DNA of 64,000 bases from Phyllostachys edulis (taxonomy: Eukaryota; Streptophyta; Magnoliopsida; Poales; Poaceae). A model generated the notes under the pieces. That model was not told where the DNA came from. It searched no databases and saw only the letters and a list, made by a program, of their open reading frames with translations. Made by a program: the position numbers and the translations under genes. Where the stretch lies: NCBI GenBank assembly GCA_036346405.1, contig CM070548.1, forward strand, positions 47,727,779-47,791,778, given 5' to 3'. This document shows positions 63,481-64,000 of this stretch, piece by piece; position 1 is the stretch's first letter, and each line of letters starts with the position of its first letter.

Positions 63481-64000
63481 AGGCCCAGAAAGAGCAGCGG
63501 CTGCAAAGACGTAGCTCTCAAGCGGCCTGACAGTGTGACGATCACGAAGATCGTATCTGGGAGGAGAAGTTGGAGCTGGACCCAGCAAGGACGGAGAAGA
63601 ACTAGGAACTAGGCCTAGCAAAGACAGAGGCTCAACAGGGGAAGGAGTAAGCCAAGGACGGCGAGAGTGGTGCTGAGGAAAAGGTGGAATCTCAACAAAA
63701 AAGCGGGAAGAAAAATCAAAAAGGATATGAACTCAACAAGAGAATCTGACTTGACAGTAGGGGAACGAGGGTAGTAAGATCGGGACTCGTCAAAAGTGAC
63801 ATCCCGAGAAATCCTCATCCTGCGAGCAACAGAGTCATAGCAACGATAACCCTTATGCTCAAGACTGTAGCTAAGAAAAAACACACTCAATTGACTAAAC
63901 AGTCAACTTGGACTGTAGCCAAGAAAAAACACACTCAACTGACTGGGCAGTCAACTTGATGCGCTCACGGGGTGGAACAAGGACAAAACAGACACAGCCG
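63481..64000 (-). pseudogene. Copia integrase C-terminal/linker region
   Basis: The frame at 63615-63890 begins with FFLSYSLEHKGYRCYDSVAR and RMRISRDVTFDESRSYYPRS, the conserved GYRCYD...SRDVxFDE box at the end of copia integrase. A proline- and serine-rich linker follows toward RT. At about 63863-63957 a ~50-bp segment (AGCTAAGAAAAAACACACTC ... GTCAACTTG) is tandemly duplicated, which breaks the frame. Confidence 0.85.
63863..63957. repeat. ~48-bp tandem duplication in copia integrase
   Basis: ACTGTAGCTAAGAAAAAACA and ACTGTAGCCAAGAAAAAACA head two adjacent copies, each ending AGTCAACTTG. They differ by a few bases. Confidence 0.88.

Larger units (their letters stand above)
61851..64000 (-). 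mobile_element. Ty1/copia retrotransposon, 3' part, in a VPS13 intron
   Basis: It reads on the minus strand: RT, RNase H, polypurine tract, then a 106-bp 3' LTR at 61851-61956. It runs off the right edge of the window. The element shares the transcriptional direction of the VPS13 gene. Several premature stops (for example Q to stop after HILS, W to stop before KTKKQTAV) and an altered RT active site show that the copy is dead. Confidence 0.9.

Noticed and set aside
1..64000. tRNA, rRNA, snoRNA or riboswitch genes
   Set aside because: I saw no cloverleaf A/B-box pair, rRNA core or TPP-type sequence. The Met-tRNA-like stretches are primer-binding sites.

Overview
The window is plant nuclear DNA, almost certainly from a grass (Poaceae, rice-like). 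The evidence is a many-exon gene with plant-type GT-AG introns, abundant Ty3/gypsy and Ty1/copia LTR retrotransposons primed by initiator-Met tRNA, Stowaway-type MITEs in introns, and GC-rich coding-like sequence inside long LTRs. The species cannot be fixed from the sequence alone.

Layout: (1) 178-10114 is a minus-strand Del/Tekay-type gypsy element with a full 3.2-kb 3' LTR and a truncated 5' LTR. Gag-pol is broken, but an extra 211-codon ORF between the PBS and gag is intact. (2) 10115 to about 11780 is a partial plus-strand Del-type LTR. (3) About 11800-15053 is a truncated minus-strand copia element: gag, PBS and a 2-kb LTR studded with a GGTCTGACC motif. (4) 15054-15981 and 37434 to about 37890 are two halves of one antisense extra ORF of a presumed Tat-type gypsy element. 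(5) The ORF is split by a non-autonomous LTR element (15982-37433) with an ATTCC target-site duplication. That element carries a PPR-like gene fragment and several unrelated tandem-repeat blocks. (6) Inside it sits a plus-strand Del/Tekay element (20697 to about 35205) with 4.6-kb LTRs and a decayed gag-pol. (7) About 38640-39333 may be the LTR of the Tat-type host element. (8) 41688-61657 (minus) is the C-terminal part of a VPS13 bridge-like lipid-transfer protein gene. I could splice 32 exons into one open frame of 2,719 codons plus stop. (9) 61851-64000 is a minus-strand copia element with a 106-bp LTR, inserted in the intron upstream of the first exon visible here.

The only clearly functional host gene is the VPS13 gene. 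Its visible part holds middle bridge repeats, two Vps62-like modules, a C2 domain, a dysferlin-like motif, the SHR-BD/VAB region, the conserved C-terminal (ATG2/APT1-like) domain and a PH-like end. Its introns hold MITEs, a long foldback, a degenerate copy of part of one of its own exons and a retrotransposon. The rest of the window (about 0-39 kb) is a nested transposon cluster in which each insertion interrupts or truncates an older one. I found no CRISPR array, rRNA, tRNA or prokaryotic-style operon. No clearly new molecular system is evident. The most unusual items are the intron foldback, the intronic exon copy, the repeat-rich non-autonomous element and the intact extra 5' ORF.
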